Assembly: GCA_963580285.1 (NCBI GenBank)
Contig: OY757011.1
Location: 155,423,245 to 155,487,244, forward strand
Direction: 5' to 3'
DNA length: 64,000 nucleotides
From: Lucinisca nassula
Taxonomy: Eukaryota; Mollusca; Bivalvia; Lucinida; Lucinidae
How positions within the stretch are numbered: position 1 is the first letter of the stretch; each line of letters opens with the position of its first letter. The position numbers and the translations under genes are program-made. This document shows, one piece after another, positions 22,285-33,800 of this stretch. A model generated the notes under the pieces. That model was given only the letters and a program-made list of their open reading frames with translations. It was not told the DNA's origin and made no database searches.

Positions 22285-22343
22285 ATCTTCTTTCTTATGA
22301 ATGTGTTCATTGCTCTTAAAGGAACTCATTTTTGATTTTTATT

Positions 22344-22514
22344 ACTCATGGCATTGTTCAAATAAATGTAGAATTCATGAACTTGATAAATTCATAGAGT
22401 GTAAAAATATTCTACTCCCTCCTAATTTGATGCCATTTTGGCGCTTTTAATTCACGAATATGACGTCATAATTTGTTAGCGTGACAGTGTTCTTATTTGA
22501 GTCGCGCATTCAAC
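22344..22514 (+). promoter_or_regulatory. Likely promoter/5' UTR of the CNB-domain gene
   Basis: This is the only sequence between the retrozyme and the start codon. It holds TGACGTCA (22461-22468), a perfect consensus cAMP-response element, and TTTTGGCGC (22436-22444), an E2F-type match. No TATA box is obvious. Function is inferred from sequence alone. Confidence 0.5.
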
Positions 22515-24011
22515 ATGGGTGCCACAGGAAACTCGCCTAAAAAGATAAAGACTGAACGTTCTCCTAACAATGATACTGTTACAGAACCGGAGAAGAAAAC
22601 TGAAACTGCTTACGCCGCTGAGAAAATCACTCATGCCAATATAAAGAAAGGTAAACCTAAACAACTGAAAACAAAACAAAAATCAAAGAAAGTGCCAGAT
22701 ACTGGATCTAGTAAATATGGCCTGAGTAAAGACATTGCGGAACAAACTGAGGAATATTTACAAAAGTTTTTCCTGGAGAGTTTTGGTAAGTCCAGCTCGA
22801 AAGTATATGATATTATTTCTACACATGGACAGCTGAAATCTTTCAAGCATGATGATAATATTGTTACGAAAGGAGAAAACGGGAAAGGGGTTTTTGTTAT
22901 TCTGAAAGGTAAAGTTCGTGTTACAACATCAGATTCAACAGTCACTATAGAAACTCTTCAATCAAGTGATTTGTTTGGCGAGATGTCTTCAATATATGAC
23001 ATTCCAAGTACAGCAAACGCCATCGCTATGTCAGAAACAGAAGTATCTTTCATTCCTAAAATGCATTTCATGCAACTGCTTGAAGAGTTTGACACCACCA
23101 TGGACATTATAGACTGGTGTATTCACAGGCGATACTTGCCGACGAGCGACCTCATTGACTCAGAACGGGCATATCGTCGGTTAGCATTTACATTTCTGAG
23201 AAAAGTGGACTTCTTCATTGCCTGGCCTGATAATGCTTTGAAGACTTTAATTCTGTCACTTGAACATCGTTTGGTTCTGCTCTATCCTGCTGGTTCTATG
23301 ATTACCATTGAGGGTGATCCTCTGAATAGCTTGGTATGCATTATAAAAGGAAAAATTACGATTTGTCGTGGACCAAGAGAAGTTGACAGCGTAGCTATAC
23401 ACAGACAAAGCAGAACATTTATGTTTGGTGAATCAGGATTGTATTGTGAAAATCAAACTGCTTCCGTTTCACTGAAAGCTCAAACAGTATGCCAGGTAAT
23501 ACTTGTTCCTAAAGGAAATATCTTGAGAGTTATAGAGGAATTTCCAGCTCTTAACATTGACCTTTTGGAGAAGAGTCGCGAACAACAGCAGTTCATAAAG
23601 CGACTGGGCCACCTTTACAAGCAATATGAACCGGATCTGCAAACTGAAGTTTTAGTACATACGATAGAGCAGTCTGGTCACTACGCTGATAAACCTGAAG
23701 TTGAATTACGTAATAAAGTCAGGCACGGTGTTTATAAAGAATTTGACACTGGATCAACAGTGTTTCTAGAAGTTGAACGAGACTCGATTGAGGGGTTTCT
23801 TGTCATTAGAGGAGAAGTAGAATTGCCAAAAGTTGACGATACTGCTGAGAACATGCTGAATGATAAGCAGATTTTGTCTGAGAGGACTGTTGTAGTTTTG
23901 GCAGATATTCCACACATTTCAGTCAAAGTTACATGTCCCAGTTTGATTCTGAAGTTACCTAAATATGTACAACGGCCTGTACAAGAACATAATAATCTTG
24001 AACTTGTTTAA
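22515..24011 (+). CDS. Cyclic-nucleotide-binding-domain protein, intronless
   Basis: The predicted protein has 498 residues from the first in-frame ATG (22515), which has A at -3 and G at +4; an in-frame TGA at 22482 closes the frame upstream. Residues 1-65 are Lys-rich and probably disordered. A first cNMP-type beta-barrel spans about 85-190, with FGEMSSIYDIPSTANA (154-169) at the phosphate-binding cassette. A second spans ~225-345, with FGESGLYCENQTAS (304-317). Residues ~395-485 (DTGSTVFLEV, GFLVIRGEVEL) may be a third, decayed repeat. Neither cassette has the canonical Arg of cAMP/cGMP binders (FGE...PRAA), so ligand binding may be lost or altered. There is no channel transmembrane domain or kinase domain. 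The exact orthologue is not recognised. A single exon may mean an ancient retrogene. Confidence 0.85.
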   Translation: MGATGNSPKKIKTERSPNNDTVTEPEKKTETAYAAEKITHANIKKGKPKQLKTKQKSKKVPDTGSSKYGLSKDIAEQTEEYLQKFFLESFGKSSSKVYDIISTHGQLKSFKHDDNIVTKGENGKGVFVILKGKVRVTTSDSTVTIETLQSSDLFGEMSSIYDIPSTANAIAMSETEVSFIPKMHFMQLLEEFDTTMDIIDWCIHRRYLPTSDLIDSERAYRRLAFTFLRKVDFFIAWPDNALKTLILSLEHRLVLLYPAGSMITIEGDPLNSLVCIIKGKITICRGPREVDSVAIHRQSRTFMFGESGLYCENQTASVSLKAQTVCQVILVPKGNILRVIEEFPALNIDLLEKSREQQQFIKRLGHLYKQYEPDLQTEVLVHTIEQSGHYADKPEVELRNKVRHGVYKEFDTGSTVFLEVERDSIEGFLVIRGEVELPKVDDTAENMLNDKQILSERTVVVLADIPHISVKVTCPSLILKLPKYVQRPVQEHNNLELV

Positions 24012-24508
24012 TACAATTTCTGAAACCCATATTTTGGCAACCTTGCAATCGCCTTAACAAAACAAGAATCCAGTGGCTAACTCAAAGCGCTGATCTGCAG
24101 GCACACAACGTCGACTCAACGCTGAAACATGTTTTCAACGTTGTTCAACATTGAATCAACGTTGAGTGTCTGCTAATTTGTATGTACTCTTGTTGTTCGC
24201 ATGATTTGGTATATAGTATGGCACAATGAGATGAAATCCTGGCGAGGTTTTGGCATTTTGTCAAGACTTCTTGGCCGTAACATAAGACTTCTTGGAAACA
24301 CGTCTGAATAACGTGTTCTGGATTTTCTCTAGAGATTGACAACGGGGTTTTGGCAATTTCTACAGATGTACACTATTTTTCAGTGAAGAAAATTTGAAAA
24401 TCGTTCGAATTCAATGCTTAATAACCATCAAATTTCGAGATTCTATTCATTTACAGCGTATGTACCTGACTCTGATGCACAGACTTAAAAAATATTCACC
24501 TCTGTATG
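24012..24508. other. Intergenic region between convergent genes, with a foldback
   Basis: These 497 bp separate the stop codons of the two convergent genes and must hold both 3' UTRs. No canonical AATAAA was found on either strand. A foldback (CAACGTTGTTCAACATTGAAT and partners) lies at 24095-24172. Confidence 0.5.
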
Positions 24509-25139
24509 TTACAATAGCCCAGTCTTTAGCAGTATCTTCTTTTCTGAACTCAAGCTGACAATCTTGTCTTCGTTCTTCTCAGCCAAAGTAACAGAATCTC
24601 TAGCACTATAAAAGTCTGCCACAGGTACCCTGTCCAGCACTTCAGACTCTAAGCTCTCACAGCTAAGATCACTGTCCGAACAGCTAAACAGCTGTTTTCT
24701 TATTCGACTATTACTGTTCGAATGCTGCTGTCTTTTGCCTGATGCTCTATCACAGTTCCAAATGCTGCTGTTCACATTCAATGACAACACTGTCCAATCA
24801 CTGCTGTTTTCATAACTGTCGTTATGTAACACAGATCTGAACGAGTGTTCCTCTTGATTGGTTCTTGAAGACAATAACAGCCAATCACTGTCTTCCTTAC
24901 AACATAGTTCACTGGATATTACAATCCAATCATCGTCACACCTTGGAGAACTACTGTGTAACGTCGCTGCTGATAGACTAGAATCACAGCTTCCAAGATA
25001 CCCTGTCGAAGTCGATGCTGAAATGGATGTCGACTGTATGGAGCTCTCGACACAAGAACTGTAGTTGGAATCTTCGTCAGAAATGTAGGTGACTTTTTCT
25101 TGGTATGGTGTATATGGAGTCTTTGGAACAAGCCTGGAA
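24509..25139 (-). CDS. Exon 4 of the DWxxL gene (terminal)
   Basis: A 631 bp open exon after TTCATATTTAG, continuous from the first base to a TAA. It codes 209 residues rich in Ser, with three D-W-x-x-(I/L)-S motifs at 15 and 29 residue spacing and a fourth W in NSSIWNCD. A basic patch SRIRKQ follows. Confidence 0.8.
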
Positions 25140-27767
25140 CTAAATATGAAAAAAATCGTTGAAATTATTTATTCTTTTACTGTCGCAATGTTTGTACCTT
25201 GGTGACAAGTTTTTGGTCGAATGATTCTCAATCAACCCAAAGTTACTCATCATGTTAACAAAGTCAGTGTAATGAGCACCCCTCTAAACCCCATTTTATA
25301 TAGAGAAAACTGGGGCTTACAGGGGTTGCATTATTTTTCTTATTTCTGCTCCAGTGCATAGGTTGGGAATACTCGTTAGAACCGCCTCGTTGAGGCGGTT
25401 CTAACGAGCACTCACAACCTAGGTTTGGAGTATAAATAAGAAAAATATCACACATTTTCATCAAGAAAAAAATACCATTTTGTAGATATGAAAGTATGTA
25501 GGTTATCCTACGGGTGTAACGAAATTATCCAACAGCATCCCTGCGATTCTCCATGTGATTATCACTGACCAATAAAGTTAAACGGTGCACACATAGCGTT
25601 TGAACAAACTCCAGGTAAGGTTTACCTCTTATCAGCCTCAGCTTCAACTCTCTCATATCCTCACCTGAGTCCAGTTGTTAGCTTAACGAGTATGTTATGG
25701 GTTAAAGCTGCTCACATTTTTGTCTGCAAAATTTGTTGTAAATTTGCCATATTATATGATCAAAGTTTTGACGAGACATAAGGTAACCACGCCTTTAGTT
25801 TTGAACAACTGGCTCCTGGTAGACCAGAGGCTTTAGACTGCTCATGCAAACAGCAAAGAATCTGATCAGGCTGTACTGATGCTCATGATGATCTGAGTTT
25901 TAATTGGTCACTCAAGTCGTCTTGTAGGTTTTGTCATGCCAACACTCAAATGGTAAAACCTTTCAATGCCCTATATAACCCAATTACATTACAACGGGTG
26001 TCAAGCATATTATCTATGTTCGTACTTTAAGCACACAGTGAGGACCCTGACCAGGGCCCAGTTGTTCAAAGCCTTGTTAGCTTAACGAGCTCGTTAGTGG
26101 TCAAATTATTAACTGTACTAGTAAGCACAATATCTAATACAGTGGTATTCTTGCAGATGCAAAAGCTGCTCGCATATTTTCTACAAGAAAATAATAGTAT
26201 ATTTGCCATCAAAGTTTTAACAATATGTTAACTAGTGACATTATTAGTTTTGAACAGCTTGGTCCAGATGTCGCGTTCCATAGTGTCTAATTTGGATTTT
26301 CACTGCTTGCCAATGTCCCATTCTGGGACGCTAGGCATATATACGTAACTATAGGTCCAAGTCTAATATAATGGATATTATGGTTATCATTAATTCGAAT
26401 AATGGATATCCATAATTCGGTCCATTTATGGATATCATTAATTCGATCTATGGATATCTATAATTCGTCTTTGCAAATAAATACATTGAATTATGACTGA
26501 AACAAAGGTTTTTTTTACGGTGAAATATGGATATCCATAATTCGAAATATGGATATCATTAATTCAGCCCGATTTATAGTTATCCATAATTCGATTTATG
26601 GATATCAATATTCGAATTATGGATATCCATAAATCGATCTGATTAATGATATCCATAAATCGAATTATGGATATCCATAATTCAATTTATGGATATCTGT
26701 AATTGTGGATATCCATAAATAGAATTATGGATATCTATAAATATGCATTAAACGGTAAAATGGCACCCCAAGTTGTCCCCTGAAAAAATGGCGGAAATTT
26801 TGTGAAATGCATCCATTCCCCTTAAATGTTGACAGTTTGTGTGAAGTTTAACGGACAAGTCAACACTACTCAGGTCATTTCGAGCCGGTCAGTTTAAGCT
26901 CACCACACTTTCTGGGCAAGCTTATGTATAAGCGGTTAACCAGTCCATTGCACACTGCAAGAAACTGACAACTGTCTCTCGACAAGGAGGAGTACTGAGA
27001 ATAATTTGGTGATTTGTTTTCTTATTTCTCCTTTAGAACATTAATTGGGCCCCGTCAAGCGATTTTGGTTCTTATCGCCTATGCGAACAGCAAAGGTTCA
27101 GGCGAGCCTGCGCATTCGCGCAGTCTCGCCAGAACCTTTGCTGCTCGCTCATACAAGCAGTGAATCAAGAGGAACCTTCAGACAGAAAGCCATATCCCTG
27201 GCCCCTCTGAATGGCTGGGCATGTGCAGTTAAAATTTGTCATGACGGAATGCTCGAAGACACAAATTCGCTTGGCGGGGCTCATTTATACCAACATGTTT
27301 GTAACAGGAAATAAAGAAACTATCCCTTCATCACCATCGTTACTCTCCTTAACCCATATATGACAATGGAACCTTCCACCTTTTAAGTCTGGAGTAGTCC
27401 ATTTTTCAATTACTGGGATGTCAGGTTTGTCTTTTGCATAAATGTATGTACCGGCCCCGATAGTTCAGTTGGTAGAGTGTCCGCTCCGGGGAACGGGAGG
27501 TCACGGGTTCGATCCCGGGCCGCGACATACCAAAGTCGTTAAAAATGGTACTAGCAGCTCCTCGCTTGGCACTCAGGTTTACGGGGTAGAGCTAGGACTG
27601 GTCGATCTAGTGTCAGGATAATGTGACTGGGTGTGGTATCATGTAAAGTGCCTGGGACATGATACTTCAGTGAGGCAGCACTATAAAAGTGAGCATTGAG
27701 CTCCCTGTCGCAACCAGACACCGTCGTGATATGACTGAAAAATTGTTGAAAGCGACGTTAAACCCGA

Positions 27768-27824
<57 letters not shown>

Positions 27825-30800
27825 AATGTATGTAATTTCGGCAAATAGTGTAGACCCAGATCAGACTTCGCGTTTTGCGGCGTCTGACCTGGGTTTGCTT
27901 TGTTTGCCAATGTCCAAAGAAAGGGCGCTAGGCATATATGGGTTTTATTTGTTTGATTGGAGGTTTAACAAGACGTGTTGGGAGACGTTGCTTCCTTTAA
28001 CCGACCTTGAGATGAAACGACATCCCAAGCCCTGCCGGCAGCCGCCCAATGAAACCAGTATGGTTTATAAGCATGGACGGTCCGACTCACACCGCTTTGC
28101 CTGGGCAGGCTTAGATCCTCTAAGCGGTTTACCATTACTCGAGTGCGGGTCGGTTTCAGCTCTGCGTGGAAGCACTATGCATCCATTTCTTCAAGCCCCG
28201 ATGGGCGGGGGCAGCGGCATATATGGGTTAATCGTAGTTATGAGTGTATATGTTTGCTAAGATTCCAGGACATTTGCCCCCCAGGACATTTTCCCCCCAA
28301 TGAATTCATCTAAAAATGGACATTTGCCCCCCAGTTGAAAATGCGACCCGGACATTTGCCCCCCCCCCCCCCCCCCCCCCGAGCTTATTTTTGGTATGGA
28401 CATCTGCCTCCCAGTGCTTATTTTACAGGTGGACATTTGCCCCCCCCCCCCCCACTGCTTATTTAAGAAAGGGACATTTGCCCCCCACCCCCCCCACCCC
28501 ACCCACCCCCCAGATAGACCAGGGCTAACACAAAGGAGGAAAACAATGTATTTATTGGTATATTATCATCAGAAATACAAAATGTTAAGCAAAAAATTAC
28601 TCCATCTAAATAATAACAACCTGCTGTTATTGGACAACCCCTACCTTAGAAAGCAGTATGGGTCCCGATCAGATGCTATATCTGATGGGGATCTATACTG
28701 TTTGTCGTGCAATTTGTTAAGTTAACAAAAATATACAAAGAATGTGATGGTTAATGGTCAACAATTGGAGATGCTTAATTTATTCAGCAGGATAAGGGTT
28801 AAGCAAGTCAGCTACAGAACCATATATTGAGTTTGTGCCTCACTGAGGGTCCAGTGTCAAGACGCCTATACTCAAGTGGTTTTTACACTGGATACACTAA
28901 TGGTTAATTCTTGAAGAAATTGAAATGATCTTGAATGGGCTGTAAAACTTTAACCAAAACGTTATCATGTAAATTATATGGCTATATACAAGGCTGTGTA
29001 ATGAAGATCCTTGTCTAGCCAGGTTGGGGGGGGGGGGGGGCAAATTCCCTTTCTGAAATAAGCAGTGGGGGCAATTGTCCAGTGTAAAATAAGCACTGGG
29101 GGGGGGGGGGCAGATGTCCATACCAAAAATAAGCTCTGTGGGGCAAATGTCCGGGTCGCATTTTCAACTGGGGGGCAAATGTCCATTTTTAGATTAAGTC
29201 ATTGGGGGGCAGACGTCCTGGGGGGGGCTAACGTCCGGAGACCGTTTGCTAAGCATCTATGTCTTTACCTGTGGCCAAAGAATACTTCTTCATCCCAAAA
29301 CCATTCTTCTTCTTCCTCCACATAAAGATCATCATCAATCAAAAACTCCGCATTCTGAAAAAAATAAAATAACAAATGGTAGTAATACGGCTGCCAAATG
29401 ATTTGATATCCTCAAGTTTTTGGTTTTGTTTTTTAAGCGATATTAAAATTGCCACCCTTCGTAACTGTTAATCGGAATCCAACCAATTTTGGTGTGTGGG
29501 TTGCTAACATGAGTGTGTGTTTTAGAGTACATTTATTGTTGTCCCCTGTGGAGGGGGTCAAATATAAATAAAATTCAATTACAAAGTCAATTTTATGAAT
29601 TTGATACCAAAGTTTGCAAAAGTAATGAGTAATAAATAATAAAATATGTAAAACATATTGAACGGCATCGAGACCGCTGCGGCAAAAGTCAAATTGCCAG
29701 CAAGTTAAACTATGAAATGCACATGCTGATTTTTCTCACAGATTTTTTTCTTCTCCTTTTTAATAGCCTACTAATAAAATTTATTGTCTTCATATACTTA
29801 CATTTTCTTTCCAAAGCTGGTACGATATTTCTTCCAATCTTTCAATCAACGGCAATGTATGCTGAATGTCGTCCTGAAACATACATGTGAAAAGTGTTGT
29901 TTTTGGAGTTAAAGTTTGTTTTTGGAGCTAACGACTTAGTCAATGACGATATTAAGGTCACGTCGAGCCGACAATCAACCCTCTGGGCGGATTTAGTCCT
30001 TCTAAACCATTACGAAAACATGCCTATACAAATACTTTGTAAATCTTACGCCGCAAAAATGAAAAATTTCAGATGAAAAATTTTGATATTTTTTCTTATT
30101 TCTGTTCAAAATATAGATTGTGGGTACTCCTCATCGAGGCGGTTCTAACGAGTATCCACAATCTATATTTTAGAGCAGAAATAAGAAAGATAAGGTTTAC
30201 CCCAATAAAACCCAGTTTCACTATATAAACGTTGGGTTCAATGGGGTCAATTGTTTTCGTAATGGGTTGATTACCACTAACCAGCGGAGTGGAAAGAATG
30301 GCCAATGGTCAATCTCCACGCAAATAATATGGTTAACAAAGTCCGTGTAATGGACACCCCCTTAACCCCACTTTATAGACAGGAAAATGGGATTTACAGG
30401 GATATACATTATTAGGGCCCTGCAAATTTATTTGCGAGTGCCCTATAGTAATCACCCTGTCTGTCCGTCTGTCTACATTTTTTATGTTCTTTTTTCTTAA
30501 TAACTTTCAAACCGACAGACGCCTCAACTTCAAACTTTGAATATAAGGTCACAATATCATTACACAATTTCATTGTAAGTTACGTAACTTTAGCTGCAAT
30601 ACTCTCAGAGTTATGGCCCTTTGAAAAACTTTAAAAATGTCCACATTTTTTCATGTTTTTTCTTAATAACTTACAAATTATCAAACCTATCAACTACACA
30701 CTTTAAATATATGGTCTCATTATCATTACACAACTTTATGGCAAGTTACGTAAGTGTAGCTTCAATACTGTCAGAGTTAAGGCCCTTTGAAAAATTTAAA

Positions 30801-33800
30801 ATTCAACTTTTTTCGTCTTTTTTTTTTCATCTTTATTTTAAAACCGCTATAGATATTCAAATGAAATTTCCTATATATAGTTATTGACAATTGCCCTATA
30901 GTAATGCCCTGTCTGTCCGTCCGTCCGTCCGTCTGTCCATCTGTCTGTCCATCTGACCGTCTGTCCATCAACATTTTTCATGTTTTTTTTTTTTTTCTTT
31001 ATCACTTACAAACCTTCAAACGCATCATTTTCAACCTTTAAACGTAAGATCACAACAACATTAAACAATTCCATGGCAAGTTACTTAACTCTAGCTATAA
31101 TATTCTGAGAGTTATTGCCTTTTGAAAAACAAAATCAGCTTTTTTTCGTCTTTTGATTTCATCTTAATTTCAAAACCAATATAGATATCCAAATGAAAAT
31201 GATGCTGAAGTAATTGACAGTTGCCATTTAGTAATACCCTTTCGTATTTTTTTTTTTTTTTTTTTTTTTGTTTTTCATAACTTACAAACCGTTAAATGCA
31301 TCAACTTCAAACTTTAGATTATAAGGTCACAATAGCATTACACAATTACATTGCAAGTTACGTAACTCTAGCTACAATACTCAAAGAGTTATGGCCCTTT
31401 GAATAAAAATCCAACTCCTCTGATGGCACTGTCGGAGTCCTAGTCAGTTTCACTGACATCTCTTGTTTTCTTTATTTTTAATTTCTTTATTTTCTGCTGA
31501 AAATAATAATAATAATGTGATACTTGTTAAAATCGCCTCAATTAGGCGTTTCTGTGCACACCCACAATAAAAGTGTCAAAAATATTCATCCTGGATATAC
31601 GAAGTGTCATTTTATGGCAACGGATGTTATTGTAAAGATTTAGCCGGGCCCGGTGGGGAGCTACCTGCTCTCACCTAAACATCAGTCAGACCATTACGAA
31701 AACACGCTTATACGAATACATTGTAACCTTTATCGCCGAAAAAATGAAAATTTTAAGATGAAAAATTGTGTTATTTTTCTTATTTCTGCTCAAAATATAG
31801 ATTGTGGTACTCGTTAGAACCGCCTCATCGAGGCGGTTCTAACGAGTACCCACAATCTACACTTTAGAGCAGAATAAGAAAAATAAGGTTTACCCCTGTA
31901 AACCCCATTTTTACTGTATCAAACTGGGGTTCGAGGGGGTCAGAATTATAAAGGCGTGTTTTCGTGATGCGCGCAACCGACGGAATCACAGGACACAGAC
32001 AAAAAAGGCATTACTTTTTATTTTATTTTATATCTTGCTTACAAGATAAAAATGGCGAATTGTTCAAAGGGCCTTAACTGATGAAAGATTTTTCAGAATT
32101 TTTAACAGTTAACCAGGCCATTTACTCATAATTCCCTATCGGTGCGGTGTTCCGTTCGACCTGGACGGAATTGGAAAAAATAGCTCGCTAAAAGAGAAGT
32201 TTTTTTCTTGGATATCTGTTTGGTTTCTTGTCTGATTCATAACAGACAAGCGTAAACTAGCAACATTTTATTGCTGGTTACCCTAGATTGTGATTTGTTT
32301 GTCTTGTAGATTGAAAAAAATTGCTGACATTCTTTCCCGCCATTACCTCACTAGTGGGTGGGGTAACGTAAAACTGAAATTCTTAGGATCAAAATTAGGT
32401 CGCTTGTCACATTCATTTTTCTGGAGAGCCTGTGTGTTGTCAGATATTTGAGTGTGCTGAGCTGTATATAATTGGACCAGTATACTGAATAGTCCTTTGT
32501 AGCTGTCAGTGTGCTGGCTGTGACAAACTCGGAATCAGGATTGTTGCTTGACACCCCATAATAAGTCATTAGAAATCATCAAATCACTACCCGGTATATT
32601 AAAATGAAGGTCTCCCTGTTTCCCATGGTCTTAATTCTTGGGTTCACTCTTTGGAAAACAACTTACAGAATGCATCCAGATGATGGAAATCAGGAGTGCA
32701 AGATTACAATTAAGGAGAGTAGTAGTAGAATTTCCCAGTACTTGGCATTTACAAGGAAGAATGGGAACAGAAGGTGTTCGGAGGGCTTGCGAAACTTCAA
32801 GTCCTCGCGCGGTACAAACTTGGCTTTACTTCTAATCTTGGCCGGAGACATTGAAACTAACCCCGGCCCAAGGTTTCGCTGCGGACTCTGCAAAAAATAT
32901 TGCAAAGGTTCCGAGAAATGGATAGAATGTGAGGACTGTGACAAGCGCTTTCACTCCTCATGTTCTGATTTGGATAACAGTCAATTGTTAGAAATTGAAT
33001 CTAGAGCTGGAACTTGGTATTGCAAAGACTGCAAAGCTGACTGTGGTCTTTGCAGTGGTGCTGTCCTTAATGGCCACAAAGCCGTTCAGTGTGATCAATG
33101 TGAAATGTGGATACACACTGACTGTTCCTTCATTTCAGATGCAGAATATGGCACTTTGGTAAATTCAAGCTGCCACTGGATATGTCCAAAATGTGAGGTC
33201 TGTAACTTTTCAGACTCCTTCTTTGATGAATATGTAGAACTGAGTAAGCCAAACAAGTTTGAACCTCTGTCAGAGGATAAGAGAGGCAAATCTTCAACTG
33301 CTGATGAAACTAAGTCAAATTTTGTGAAAGGTATGAAACTTTGCAGTATAAACATAAATGGAATTAGAGGGAAAATTCTTGAACTTTTAGCTTTCCTCGA
33401 TACATCTCAACCTCATATTGTTGCTATTCAGGAAACAAAGATTGACAGTTCAATTACTACATCTGAGCTTTTCCCTGAAACTTGTGAGTACAGTGTGTAC
33501 AGAAAAGATAGGAACTCTCATGGCGGTGGGGTGATGTTGCTCATTCATAGAGACATCCCTCACATGCCTTTCATGGAACTTGAAAATGACACCGAATCGG
33601 TCTGGGTTAAGGTTTTTGCAAATAAAACTTCCCACTTCGTAGCAAGTTGGTATCGACCACCAAATGGTACAATCGAAAACTTCCAGTTGTTTAAAGACCA
33701 ACTGGATTGCATTAAATCGCAGCATAAGGGTAAAAAACTCCCGGCTGTACATGTTCTTGGTGACCTCAACTTCCGAGACATTGCTTGGCCCGACAGGCTC

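Larger units (their letters stand above)
21841..22343 (+). mobile_element. Retrozyme: hammerhead-bounded 381-nt monomer
   Basis: A 122 bp block (21841-21962) is repeated directly at 22222-22343 with two mismatches, an offset of 381 bp. Each block holds a complete type I hammerhead ribozyme. Predicted cleavage falls after 21897 and after 22278, which would release a 381-nt linear RNA able to circularise. The monomer has no ORF of note. Tandem hammerheads around a short non-coding unit define retrozymes (known from plants and animals, including molluscs). A degraded Penelope pseudo-LTR is the main alternative, since those also carry hammerheads. No clear TSD was found. Confidence 0.85.

Noticed and set aside
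22497..22514. Start of the cyclic-nucleotide-domain protein at TTG 22497
   Set aside because: Eukaryotic translation should use the ATG at 22515, which has a good context; the upstream codons follow an in-frame TGA at 22482.
22515..22540. N-myristoylation signal (MGATGNS)
   Set aside because: Gly2 is present but position 6 is Asn rather than Ser/Thr; the evidence is too weak to claim.
27451..27540. tRNA gene with A and B boxes
   Set aside because: The tRNA-like part runs into a conserved body, CGTTAAAC end, CA tail and a 14 bp TSD, so it is a SINE head. The same applies at 6300-6467, 7650, 20980, 44875, 46608, 52684 and 58277.
28257..28528. Gly/Pro-rich ORFs on both strands near 28.3 and 29.1 kb
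   Set aside because: They are frames through the C/G-rich terminal inverted repeats of a MITE.
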